A program made the translations under genes and the position numbers. A DNA stretch of 37,815 bases, from contig JAHBWD010000075.1 of NCBI GenBank assembly GCA_019637175.1, forward strand, positions 1-37,815, read 5' to 3'. Of this stretch, positions 23,171 through 30,372 are shown piece after piece. The stretch comes from Labilithrix sp. GTDB lineage: Bacteria > Myxococcota_A > Polyangia > Polyangiales > Polyangiaceae. The notes beneath the pieces were generated by a model, which searched no databases, had not been told where the DNA came from, and worked only from the letters and a program-made list of their open reading frames with translations. Numbering within the stretch: position 1 is the first letter of the stretch; each line of letters opens with the position of its first letter.

Positions 23171-25507
23171 ATGATCGGCAAGGTCCTCGCCGGCAAGTAC
23201 CGCGTCGAGCGCTTGCTCGGACGCGGCGGCATGGGCGCGGTCTATCGAGCGACGCACATCGATCTGTCGCGCAAGGTAGCGGTCAAAGTCCTCGACGCCG
23301 CGGGCGCGGCCTCTCACGCGGCGATCGTGGCGACCGAGCGGGAGGCGCGCGCCGCCGCGCAGCTCGCGCACCCGCACATCGTCCAGGTGACCGATTTCTC
23401 TCCGGGCGACGACGGACCGCCGTTCATCGTCATGGAGCTGCTCCAGGGTGAGTCGGTCGACGATCGACTCTCGCGCACGCGCAGGCTCGACGCCGAGGCG
23501 GCCGCGTTCATCCTCGTGCAGGTCCTCTCCGCGCTGGGCGCCGCGCACGCCTCGGGTATCGTCCACCGCGACGTCAAGCCGGCGAACATCTTCCTCACGA
23601 GCACGGCGGCGACGCACGACTTCGTGAAGCTCGTCGACTTCGGCATCGCGTGGAGCATGAGCGCGATCGCGTCGACGCGCGGCGACGTCTTTCCTGCGGG
23701 GACGCCGGCGTACATGGCGCCGGAGCAGATCGCGGGCGAGGTGCTCGACGCGCGCACCGACATCTGGGCGGTCGGCGTCGTGCTCTACGAGATGCTCTCG
23801 GCGAAGACGCCGTTTCACGCAGAGAGCGTCCCCGCGCTCCTCGTGAAGGTCTGCGAGGCGAAGCCGCCCGCGCTCGAGACGATCGCGCGTGACGTCGATC
23901 CGAGGCTGGTGCGCATCGTGGAGCGCGCGATGGCCAAGGATCGCGCCGATCGCTTCCAGTCGGCCGAGGAGATGCGCGTCGCGCTCGCGCCGTTCGCCCG
24001 CACGGCTTCGGTTCCGTCGACGGCGATCGGAGCAGGGACGAAGCGGCTCGAGACCGCGGAGACGGTGCGCGAGAGCTACGACACGACCGTGCCCGGCGTG
24101 GCGCCGCCGGAGAGCGATCGGATCGAGCCGGTGTCGGGTCCGCTCGTAGAGACCGTGGCGGCGCATCGCTCGAGCGACGATTCGCCCCTGACGAAACGCT
24201 CCGCGCCTTCGGGTGGGCGTATCTCTCAGCAAACGCTCTCCTCCGAGCCCTCGGGCCCGCGCGCCCTCGCGACGACCGCGGCTCCGCGACGAGCGGTCGA
24301 TCCGCCGGCGCCTCGAGCGACGACGCACCCGCTCGCCGCGGCGCTCTTCATCACCGTGAGCCTCGCCGGAATCGTGGGCGGCGCGCGCTACGCCTCGACG
24401 CTGAAGACGCCGGCAGCGGCGCCGAGCGCTGCGCCCGCGCCGACGGTGTGCACGCTCGGTCCCGCGCTCCGGCCGTGGCGCGTCGGCGACGCGGCCGTCA
24501 CGATGTCGGCCAACGAAGACGGCGTCATCGTGTCGGCGGCGACGCCCACAGGCGCGCCGCGCTACGCGTCGGCGAGCAACGGCGACGGCGCCCTCGTGGC
24601 CTGGCCCGATCAGCCGCTCCTCCAGGACGTGAAGCAACGGCAGCACGCGTGCGCGACGACGTTCGGCCAAGAGGTCGCGGCGCTCGCCGCGTGGGTGCGA
24701 CCGCAGTCTCCGCCGCGCGTCCGCGGGCTCTTCGCGATCCTCGGCAAGCCCGATCCCGACGCCGGCCCCTACGCGTTCGGCCGATCGATGGTCGCGTATC
24801 CACACGAGACGGAGAGCGTTCGTTGCGCGTCCGCGGGAACGCTCACGTTCGTCGCGAGCGTCGGTGAGGAGTTCGACCCCTTCACGCTCAGGGTGAAGAT
24901 CCCCGGCTCGCTCCGCGTCGTCGTCTTCGACGGCCCGCGCATCGCGACCGACAGCGTCAAGCTCACCGACATCAACGAGATCGCCGTCGCCGCGAGCCTC
25001 GAGCGCGTCGTCATGGCAGTGACGACGACGCGATCGATCCTCCTTCAAGTCCACGATCTGCGCGCGAACCCGATCGCGCAGATCCTCGCCGCGATCCGCG
25101 AAGGCATCTCCCAGACGGTGGTCGCCGTCTCCAAGAGCCGGACGCACCTCGCCTGGGTGCAGGAGAAACCGCGAAGCATCGAGTGGCGATCGATGGATCC
25201 TGGACACGTCGACGCCACCGGGCTCGCGGCCGAGGGCCGCGTCTTCTCTCCCGCGCTCGCGACACATCGCGACGGCGTGCTCTTCGCGTACGGGCGCCAG
25301 GAGAACGATCGAACGTCGATCAATCTCGGCAGCGGCGCCACGCTGGCCGAAGCCGCCGAGCGCGCGGTCGTCGTCGAGACCGCAGACGCGATCGACGACG
25401 TCTTGCTCACGCGCGGCAACGCGGAGACGAACCCGGCGTGGATCGGCTGGGTCGCGGGGAAGAACGAAGCGCGATCGATCCACGTCGCGCGCGTCGTCTG
25501 CCCTTGA
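23171..25507 (+). CDS. Transmembrane Ser/Thr protein kinase 3 with large extracytoplasmic domain
   Basis: 778 residues. A full kinase domain (about 9-275): LLGRGGMGAVY, VAVK Lys39, EREARAAAQL with the alpha-C Glu, HRDVKPAN (132-139, canonical Lys), DFG 156-158, and YMAPEQ. A roughly 110-residue disordered linker precedes one transmembrane helix (about 387-408). The outside domain (about 425-778) has repeating beta-strand and Gly/Ala-rich segments with AFGRSMVAY, VASVGEEF, LAWVQE, LFAYGRQ and AWIGWVAG, like a beta-propeller sensor. It starts 1 base after the bestrophin stop. Confidence 0.92.
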   Translation: MIGKVLAGKYRVERLLGRGGMGAVYRATHIDLSRKVAVKVLDAAGAASHAAIVATEREARAAAQLAHPHIVQVTDFSPGDDGPPFIVMELLQGESVDDRLSRTRRLDAEAAAFILVQVLSALGAAHASGIVHRDVKPANIFLTSTAATHDFVKLVDFGIAWSMSAIASTRGDVFPAGTPAYMAPEQIAGEVLDARTDIWAVGVVLYEMLSAKTPFHAESVPALLVKVCEAKPPALETIARDVDPRLVRIVERAMAKDRADRFQSAEEMRVALAPFARTASVPSTAIGAGTKRLETAETVRESYDTTVPGVAPPESDRIEPVSGPLVETVAAHRSSDDSPLTKRSAPSGGRISQQTLSSEPSGPRALATTAAPRRAVDPPAPRATTHPLAAALFITVSLAGIVGGARYASTLKTPAAAPSAAPAPTVCTLGPALRPWRVGDAAVTMSANEDGVIVSAATPTGAPRYASASNGDGALVAWPDQPLLQDVKQRQHACATTFGQEVAALAAWVRPQSPPRVRGLFAILGKPDPDAGPYAFGRSMVAYPHETESVRCASAGTLTFVASVGEEFDPFTLRVKIPGSLRVVVFDGPRIATDSVKLTDINEIAVAASLERVVMAVTTTRSILLQVHDLRANPIAQILAAIREGISQTVVAVSKSRTHLAWVQEKPRSIEWRSMDPGHVDATGLAAEGRVFSPALATHRDGVLFAYGRQENDRTSINLGSGATLAEAAERAVVVETADAIDDVLLTRGNAETNPAWIGWVAGKNEARSIHVARVVCP

Positions 25508-25513
25508 GCGCCG

Positions 25514-26809
25514 TCAAATGCCGCGCCCGCCGCGGCGGTCTCGCATGACGAGCGCGAAGCAGAAGGCCGCCGCGAGCGCGGCGCTACCGAAGAGCATGGT
25601 GAAGACGGGCCCGAGCTCGCCGTGCTTCGAATCATAGGCTCGCGCGATGATCAGCTCTTGCACGACCGCGCCGAGGCTGCCGAAGCCGGAGATCATCGCC
25701 GTCGCGAACGTCGCCGCGCGGCGGCTGCCGATGTCGATCGCGCCGGCGCTCGTGAGGAGCGCGTCGGGCCCGTAGAGCGTGAAGCCGACGAGCCCGAGGA
25801 GCACGGCGAAGACGGTGACGCTCGCTCCGCCGGCGACGATGAGCAGCGCCGTCGCCGCGGTCATCGCGAGCACCATGAGCAGCGCGACGCCCGCGCGGCG
25901 GCTCCCGAAGTAGCGATCGGAGATCCAGCCGGTGAGGAAGACGCCGGGGATCCCCATGAGGTCGAAGATCGTGGCGTAGACGTTCGCGCGCGCGCCGGTG
26001 AGCCCGTAGTTGGTCTGGAGGAAGTACGCGGACCACGACCACATCGCGTAGCGGATGAACTTCGCGAAGAAGTAGAAGCCCGCGACGAGAAGGAGGTTCT
26101 TCCACGCGTCGCGCGAGAGGCCCATGAGGCCCGCTGGCTTCGGATCGTCGTTCGCGCTCTTCGCGTCGGGGTCGGGCGGATCTTCGATCGGCTCGAGGCC
26201 GACGTCTTCCGGACGGTTTCGCTGGAGGACGTAGAACTGGATCCAGACGATCGCGAGGACGGCGGCGCCGGTGTAGAAGCATAGGCGCCACGGCGCCGGC
26301 TCGCCGGGGCCGTGCCGATCGAGCACCGCGGCCATCACCCAGCCCGAGGTGAGCGCGCCGACCGTGAAGCAGTTCGACCACGCGCCCATCACCTTGCCGC
26401 GTTCGCGCTTGTGGAACCAGCCGGCCATCGTGCCGACGTTGCCCGACCACCCCGTGGCCTGCGCGAGGCCGTTGACCGCGACGAGCCCCATCATGACGGG
26501 GATCGAGAGCGTGACGCCCATCATCGCGGTGACGGCGATCGAGAGCGCCATGCCGATCAGCACGTTGAGCCGCGGACCGAGGCGCGTGCCCAGGCCCGCG
26601 GCGACGAACTGTCCGATCGCGTACGCGACGAGGTACGCCGCCCAGACGTTGCCGAGCGTCGTCGCGCTCCAGCCGGTCTCCTTGCCGATCGCCGCCTTCG
26701 CCGCGGAGAACGGCTTGCGGCAGAAGTAGAACCCGACGTACGAAAGCCACGTCGACGCGAAGACCTTCGCGCGCCACTCTTTGTGGGCGATGGAAAGCGT
26801 CTGGCTCAG
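25514..26809 (-). CDS. MFS transporter, GlpT/UhpT-like (organophosphate antiporter family), CTG start proposed
   Basis: 431 residues if read from CTG 26809. The region before the first GTG in frame (26563) is clearly coding: it gives FASTWLSYVGFYFCRKPF, the conserved first helix of GlpT-type transporters, followed by the second helix. Twelve transmembrane helices are expected. GlpT-type proteins exchange phosphate for glycerol-3-phosphate, hexose phosphate or similar. No ATG, GTG or TTG exists in frame between the stop at 26840-26842 and 26563. A CTG at 26807-26809 lies 7 bases after a TACATT box, the same layout as other leaderless genes here. A sequencing or assembly error is the alternative. 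Confidence 0.82.
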   Translation of the reverse strand: MSQTLSIAHKEWRAKVFASTWLSYVGFYFCRKPFSAAKAAIGKETGWSATTLGNVWAAYLVAYAIGQFVAAGLGTRLGPRLNVLIGMALSIAVTAMMGVTLSIPVMMGLVAVNGLAQATGWSGNVGTMAGWFHKRERGKVMGAWSNCFTVGALTSGWVMAAVLDRHGPGEPAPWRLCFYTGAAVLAIVWIQFYVLQRNRPEDVGLEPIEDPPDPDAKSANDDPKPAGLMGLSRDAWKNLLLVAGFYFFAKFIRYAMWSWSAYFLQTNYGLTGARANVYATIFDLMGIPGVFLTGWISDRYFGSRRAGVALLMVLAMTAATALLIVAGGASVTVFAVLLGLVGFTLYGPDALLTSAGAIDIGSRRAATFATAMISGFGSLGAVVQELIIARAYDSKHGELGPVFTMLFGSAALAAAFCFALVMRDRRGGRGI

Positions 26810-26826
26810 GTACGGAAATGTACCTG
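26807..26826. promoter_or_regulatory. Inverted repeat CAGGTAC-N6-GTACCTG over the MFS start
   Basis: A perfect 7-bp dyad spans 26807-26826; on the minus strand its loop side carries part of the TACATT box (26817-26822) and its 3' arm ends in the proposed CTG start. It could be an operator. Confidence 0.4.
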
Positions 26827-26834
26827 GAAGACGC

Positions 26835-28070
26835 TCAGCTCACACGTTCGATGATCGTGGCGATGCCCTGGCCGCCGCCGATGCACATCGTGACGAGGCC
26901 GGTCGCGAGGTTCCTCCGCTCGAGCTCGTCGACGAGCGTGCCGAGGAGGATGGCGCCGGTCGCGCCGAGTGGATGGCCGAGCGCGATCGCGCCGCCGCTA
27001 GCGTTGACCCGCTCGGGGTCGATGTCGAGCGCGCGCACCGTCTGGAGAACGACCGCGGCGAAGGCTTCGTTGATCTCCCAGAGGTCGATGTCCTTCGCGA
27101 CCATGCCCGCCATGCGGAGCGCCTTCTCCGACGCGGGCGCGGGCGCCGTCAGCATCAGCACCGGATCGCTGCCGAGCGTGGCCATCGCGCGGATGCGCGC
27201 GCGCGGCTTGACGCCGTGCTCGCGAACCCAGCTCTCCGACGCGAGGAGCACCGCGGCCGCGCCGTCAGCGAGCCCGCTCGAGTTGCCCGCGGTGTGAACG
27301 TGGCGGATCGTGCCCGCCCGCGGGTGGGCGGCGAGGGCGATCCCGTCGAGCGTACGCCCGGGCTCGACCTCCGTTTGACCCATCGCGACGAACGACGGCT
27401 CGAGCTTCGCGAGGCCGGCCGCGGTCGTGTCTTTCCGAGGGAGCTCGTCGGCCGCGAGGTGCACCTTCCCTGTTTCGCGATCGACGACCGGGAAGAGGCT
27501 CCGCGCGAAGCGACCTTCTTCGATCGCCGTGGCCGCGCGCTGCTGGGAACGAAGCGCGTAGGCGTCGACGTCTTCGCGCGAGAAGCCTTCGAGGGTCGCG
27601 ATCAGATCCGCGCTGATCCCTTGAGGGACCTGGAAGAAGCGCTTGCGGAGGGCGAGGTTTCCGCCGTCCATGCCGCCCCCGTCGGAGCCCATGGGCACGC
27701 GCGACATGCTCTCGACGCCTCCGCTCACGACGAGCGACTGCGCGCCCGACATGACGCCCATCGCGCCGAAGTGAACCGCCTGGAGCCCCGACGCGCAGAA
27801 TCGGTTGAGCGTCGTGCCGCTCACCTTCGTGGGCCAACCCGCGGCGAGGAGGGCGTTGCGCGCGATGTTCGATCCTTGCTCGCCCGCCTGCGAGACGCAC
27901 CCGATGACGACGTCGTCGACCTCGCCTTTCGCGATCGAGACCCGCGACGCGAGCGCCTCGAGCGCCTGCGCGAGGAGCTCTTGCGGATGAACGCCGGAGA
28001 GCGCGCCCTTGCCGGCCTTGCCGCGCCCGCGCGGCGTTCGAACGGCGTCGAGGATGAATGCAGAGCTCAT
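26835..28070 (-). CDS. Thiolase (acetyl-CoA acyltransferase)
   Basis: 411 residues. The three catalytic elements are present: Cys92 in NRFCASG (acyl-enzyme), His366 in GHPLGATG and Cys396 in MCIGGGQG. INEAFAAVV is the usual NEAF motif. Thiolases cleave 3-ketoacyl-CoA in beta-oxidation or condense two acetyl-CoA. AAAGGA about 10 bases upstream supports ATG 28070; an in-frame ATG at 28118 would add 16 residues. Its promoter holds a TetR-type operator candidate. The DECR-type SDR at 6349 is another fatty-acid enzyme but is not linked. Confidence 0.93.
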   Translation of the reverse strand: MSSAFILDAVRTPRGRGKAGKGALSGVHPQELLAQALEALASRVSIAKGEVDDVVIGCVSQAGEQGSNIARNALLAAGWPTKVSGTTLNRFCASGLQAVHFGAMGVMSGAQSLVVSGGVESMSRVPMGSDGGGMDGGNLALRKRFFQVPQGISADLIATLEGFSREDVDAYALRSQQRAATAIEEGRFARSLFPVVDRETGKVHLAADELPRKDTTAAGLAKLEPSFVAMGQTEVEPGRTLDGIALAAHPRAGTIRHVHTAGNSSGLADGAAAVLLASESWVREHGVKPRARIRAMATLGSDPVLMLTAPAPASEKALRMAGMVAKDIDLWEINEAFAAVVLQTVRALDIDPERVNASGGAIALGHPLGATGAILLGTLVDELERRNLATGLVTMCIGGGQGIATIIERVS

Positions 28071-28090
28071 GCGGAGCGTCCTTTCGGTGG

Positions 28091-28104
28091 CGAACGAGCG
28101 TTCG
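28091..28104. promoter_or_regulatory. Operator candidate CGAACG-AG-CGTTCG upstream of the thiolase
   Basis: A perfect 6-2-6 dyad in the thiolase leader. The length and symmetry suit a TetR-family dimer, as in many fatty-acid degradation regulators. A second, degenerate copy (CACGATCGTTCG on the minus strand) lies in the promoter spacer. Confidence 0.45.
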
Positions 28105-28147
28105 ATCCTGCGGTCCATGCGGTGCGATCACCGCGGATTCGTGCTCC

Positions 28148-28178
28148 TTGATATGCGAACGATCGTGCTATTTGTCAA
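28148..28178 (-). promoter_or_regulatory. Sigma70-type promoter of the thiolase gene (TTGACA ... CATATC/TATCAA)
   Basis: A consensus -35 TTGACA (28173-28178, minus strand) is followed by CATATC at 17 bases or TATCAA at 19 bases. The leader would be roughly 70-80 bases. The -35 overlaps the 3' region of the histidine kinase gene. Confidence 0.5.
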
Positions 28179-29397
28179 GCACTCGCGGCCACGTGACCGC
28201 GACGCTCGTTCCTTCGCCCGGCTCGCTCGTGAAGGTGACGTGCGCGCCCGAGGCGCGCGCGACGGTCTTCACGGCGAAGAGCCCGAGGCCGGTGTTCCGG
28301 CCGCTCTTCGTCGTGAAGTACGGATCGAACACGCGCGCGGCCTGCTCTGGGGTGATCCCCGGCCCGCGATCGCGCACGTCGAGCGAGACGCCGGAGGGTG
28401 AGGCGCGCACCACGACGGTCACGGTGCCGCCGTCGGTCATGGCCTCCTTCGCGTTGACGACGAGGTTCAGCAGGATGCGCTCGACGTCCGCGCGGCGCGC
28501 CGGCACGAGCGCCTCGAGCGCGAGCTCGGTGACGAGCGCGTGGCCCGCGCCGAGCAGCGCCTCGAGCGTCGGCCGCGCGTCGTCGACGACGAAGGAGAGA
28601 TCGGTCTCGATCCCGACGGTCGGCCCCGGCCGCTCGAGCTCGCGGAGTTGATCGACCACGCGCGCCGCGCGCTGACAGTCGGCCACGACGGCGCCGAGCG
28701 CGCTGCGGCGCTCGCTCGCTTCGCTCTCGTCGAGCGCGCGCTCGGCGCTACCGCTGATGGCCTGGAGCAGCGTGTTGACGTCGTGACCGATCGCGCTCGC
28801 CGTGCGCACGACCGCTTCGGCCTGACGCACGCGCGCGAGCTCCGCCTCCGCCGTCCGCAGGCGCTCCTCCATCGCGAGGCGCATCGCCTGCTCGAGCATC
28901 GAGCTCACCATGTCGGCCACCGAGACCGCGAAATCGACCTCGCGCGGCGACCACGCGCGCGCAGGGCCGGTGTGCTCGTGGCAGACGATCCCCCAGATTT
29001 CGCCGCCGACGAAGAGCGGAGCGTCCATCATCGACGTGACGCCGCGGGGCACGAGGTAGGCGTGCCCGAGCTCACGCGTCCGCGGATCCGCGAGGGCGTC
29101 TTCGGCGACGACCACCCGGCGCGAGAGCACCGCCTCGAGGTACGCGGGCCACGCGGAGAGCGGGAGGGAGATGTCTTCGCCGGAGATCTCCTTCGATCGT
29201 TGATCGTGGAGAACGACGCACCGGAGCGTCGCGCGATCCGCCGCGAGCGACCAGATGCCGACGCGGGTGACGTCGAGCGTCGTCGCGCTCACGCGCACGG
29301 CGGCGTCCATCGCGCGCTTCAAGTCCGCGAACTGTTCGATTCGAATCTGCGCGATCTCGAGCCGCGCGTGCTCGAGAAGGCTCGTCCGGTCCTCCAT
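28168..29397 (-). CDS. GAF-domain sensor histidine kinase
   Basis: 409 residues. A GAF domain (about 20-175, with VGIWSLAAD, WGIVCHEH) is followed by a coiled segment, a HisKA-like H-box IGHDVNTLLQ with the phospho-acceptor His, and a HATPase_c domain with NLVVNAKEAM (N box), DRGPGI (G1), FTTKSGRNTGLGL (F and G2). There is no transmembrane helix, so it is a cytoplasmic sensor. No response regulator is adjacent (an orphan kinase). GGAGGGAAG supports ATG 29397 over 29433. The GAF ligand is unknown. Confidence 0.92.
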   Translation of the reverse strand: MEDRTSLLEHARLEIAQIRIEQFADLKRAMDAAVRVSATTLDVTRVGIWSLAADRATLRCVVLHDQRSKEISGEDISLPLSAWPAYLEAVLSRRVVVAEDALADPRTRELGHAYLVPRGVTSMMDAPLFVGGEIWGIVCHEHTGPARAWSPREVDFAVSVADMVSSMLEQAMRLAMEERLRTAEAELARVRQAEAVVRTASAIGHDVNTLLQAISGSAERALDESEASERRSALGAVVADCQRAARVVDQLRELERPGPTVGIETDLSFVVDDARPTLEALLGAGHALVTELALEALVPARRADVERILLNLVVNAKEAMTDGGTVTVVVRASPSGVSLDVRDRGPGITPEQAARVFDPYFTTKSGRNTGLGLFAVKTVARASGAHVTFTSEPGEGTSVAVTWPRVLDK

Positions 29398-29467
29398 CTT
29401 CCCTCCACCCTCCGGAACGGAGGATGATCGCACGCATCGCCTCGGACGCCTATGGACGATAGGGTGA

Positions 29468-29495
29468 GGCCGTGGCCGCGGTCGCGGTCACGGCC
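29468..29495. other. Long GC hairpin between the ABM and histidine-kinase genes
   Basis: Arms 29468-29480 and 29483-29495 pair over 13 bases with a single G-U-type position. No T run follows on either strand, so a classical terminator is doubtful. A TATCGT box (minus, 29456-29461) downstream of it could be the kinase promoter. Confidence 0.35.
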
Positions 29496-29548
29496 GACGA
29501 ACACCGACGTCACCGCGTCTCGACGCGCGTGGACGAAGCGCGGATCGT

Positions 29549-29869
29549 TCAGGCGGCGCCGAGCGCGTCGAGACCCTTGCCGCCGCGCGGCGTGAAGCGC
29601 GTGCCCTCGGGCTCGCCGGCGAGGAGCGGCATCGTTTCCATGATGAGATCGCGCACCCCCGGGATGGAGAGCGAGGCGCCGTGCGCCTTCTCGTCTCTCC
29701 AGATCTCCATGACGTGCACCGCGTCGGGCTCCGCGTTCGACGTGCTGACGACGTAGAGCAGACAGCCGGGCACCTGCTTCATCAGCTCCGCGGCGCGAAG
29801 GAGGTTCGCCGTGAGCGCTTCGCGCTTGCCTTCGAGCGCGGTCATCTTTCCGAACAGGCCGAACAGCAT
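29549..29869 (-). CDS. Antibiotic-biosynthesis-monooxygenase-type (ABM) protein
   Basis: 106 residues. MLFGLFGKMTALEGKREALT, GCLLYVVSTS and HVMEIWRDEKAHGASL are typical of ABM-fold proteins (YgiN/quinol monooxygenase-like), dimeric ferredoxin-like enzymes or chaperones for quinones. Actual chemistry cannot be deduced. Its start is about 57 bases from the divergent rnhA gene. No Shine-Dalgarno is obvious. Confidence 0.85.
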   Translation of the reverse strand: MLFGLFGKMTALEGKREALTANLLRAAELMKQVPGCLLYVVSTSNAEPDAVHVMEIWRDEKAHGASLSIPGVRDLIMETMPLLAGEPEGTRFTPRGGKGLDALGAA

Positions 29870-29911
29870 GACGTGCTTGTAACGCTGCGCGACTGCGGCG
29901 TCGAGCGGCGA

Positions 29912-29917
29912 TACGAT
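29912..29917 (+). promoter_or_regulatory. -10 box TACGAT, leaderless start for rnhA
   Basis: TACGAT ends 8 bases before GTG 29926. Confidence 0.45.
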
Positions 29918-29925
29918 GGCGACTC

Positions 29926-30372
29926 GTGAGCGCCGAGCACCTCTGTTACACCGACGGCTCGTGCAAGTCCGACGGCGCGGGCGGCTGGGGCTTCTGCGTC
30001 AGGCCTCCGCGTGGCGCGCCGATCGAGGGCTACGGCAAGGCGACGCGCACGCTCGCCAAGGTGATGGAGTACCGCGCCGTCGCGGAGGCGCTCGCCGTGC
30101 TCCCCGAGGGCGCGAGAGCGGTCGTCTTCTCCGACAACGCGGCGCTCGTCGAGAACCTCGGCAAGAAGCTCGAGAGCTGGAGGGCGAGCGGCTTCGCGAA
30201 GGTGGATCCCTCCGTCGTCGAGAGCGTCGAGCGCATCGACGCCGCGATCGCCGCCAAGCAGCTGACCGTGCGATTCCAGTGGGTCCGCGCGCACAACGGC
30301 AACGCAGGCAACGAGCGCGCCGACGCGCTCGCGGCGCAGGGCGCGCGCGAAGCTCAAGGACCGAGGCGATAG
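29926..30372 (+). CDS. rnhA: RNase HI-like protein
   Basis: 148 residues. The RNase H active site is visible: Asp in YTDGSC, Glu in VMEYRAV, Asp in FSDN and Asp in the C-terminal NERADALA, with the flexible-loop His in VRAHNGN. It degrades the RNA strand of RNA-DNA hybrids. The length is about that of E. coli RNase HI. The basic handle region is reduced. GTG start at the leaderless position. Its last 19 bases overlap the convergent lipoprotein gene. Confidence 0.9.
   Translation: MSAEHLCYTDGSCKSDGAGGWGFCVRPPRGAPIEGYGKATRTLAKVMEYRAVAEALAVLPEGARAVVFSDNAALVENLGKKLESWRASGFAKVDPSVVESVERIDAAIAAKQLTVRFQWVRAHNGNAGNERADALAAQGAREAQGPRR

Noticed and set aside
26563..26565. GTG 26563 as the start of the MFS transporter.
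   Set aside because: It would delete the conserved first helices including FYFCRKPF, which are clearly coding upstream.
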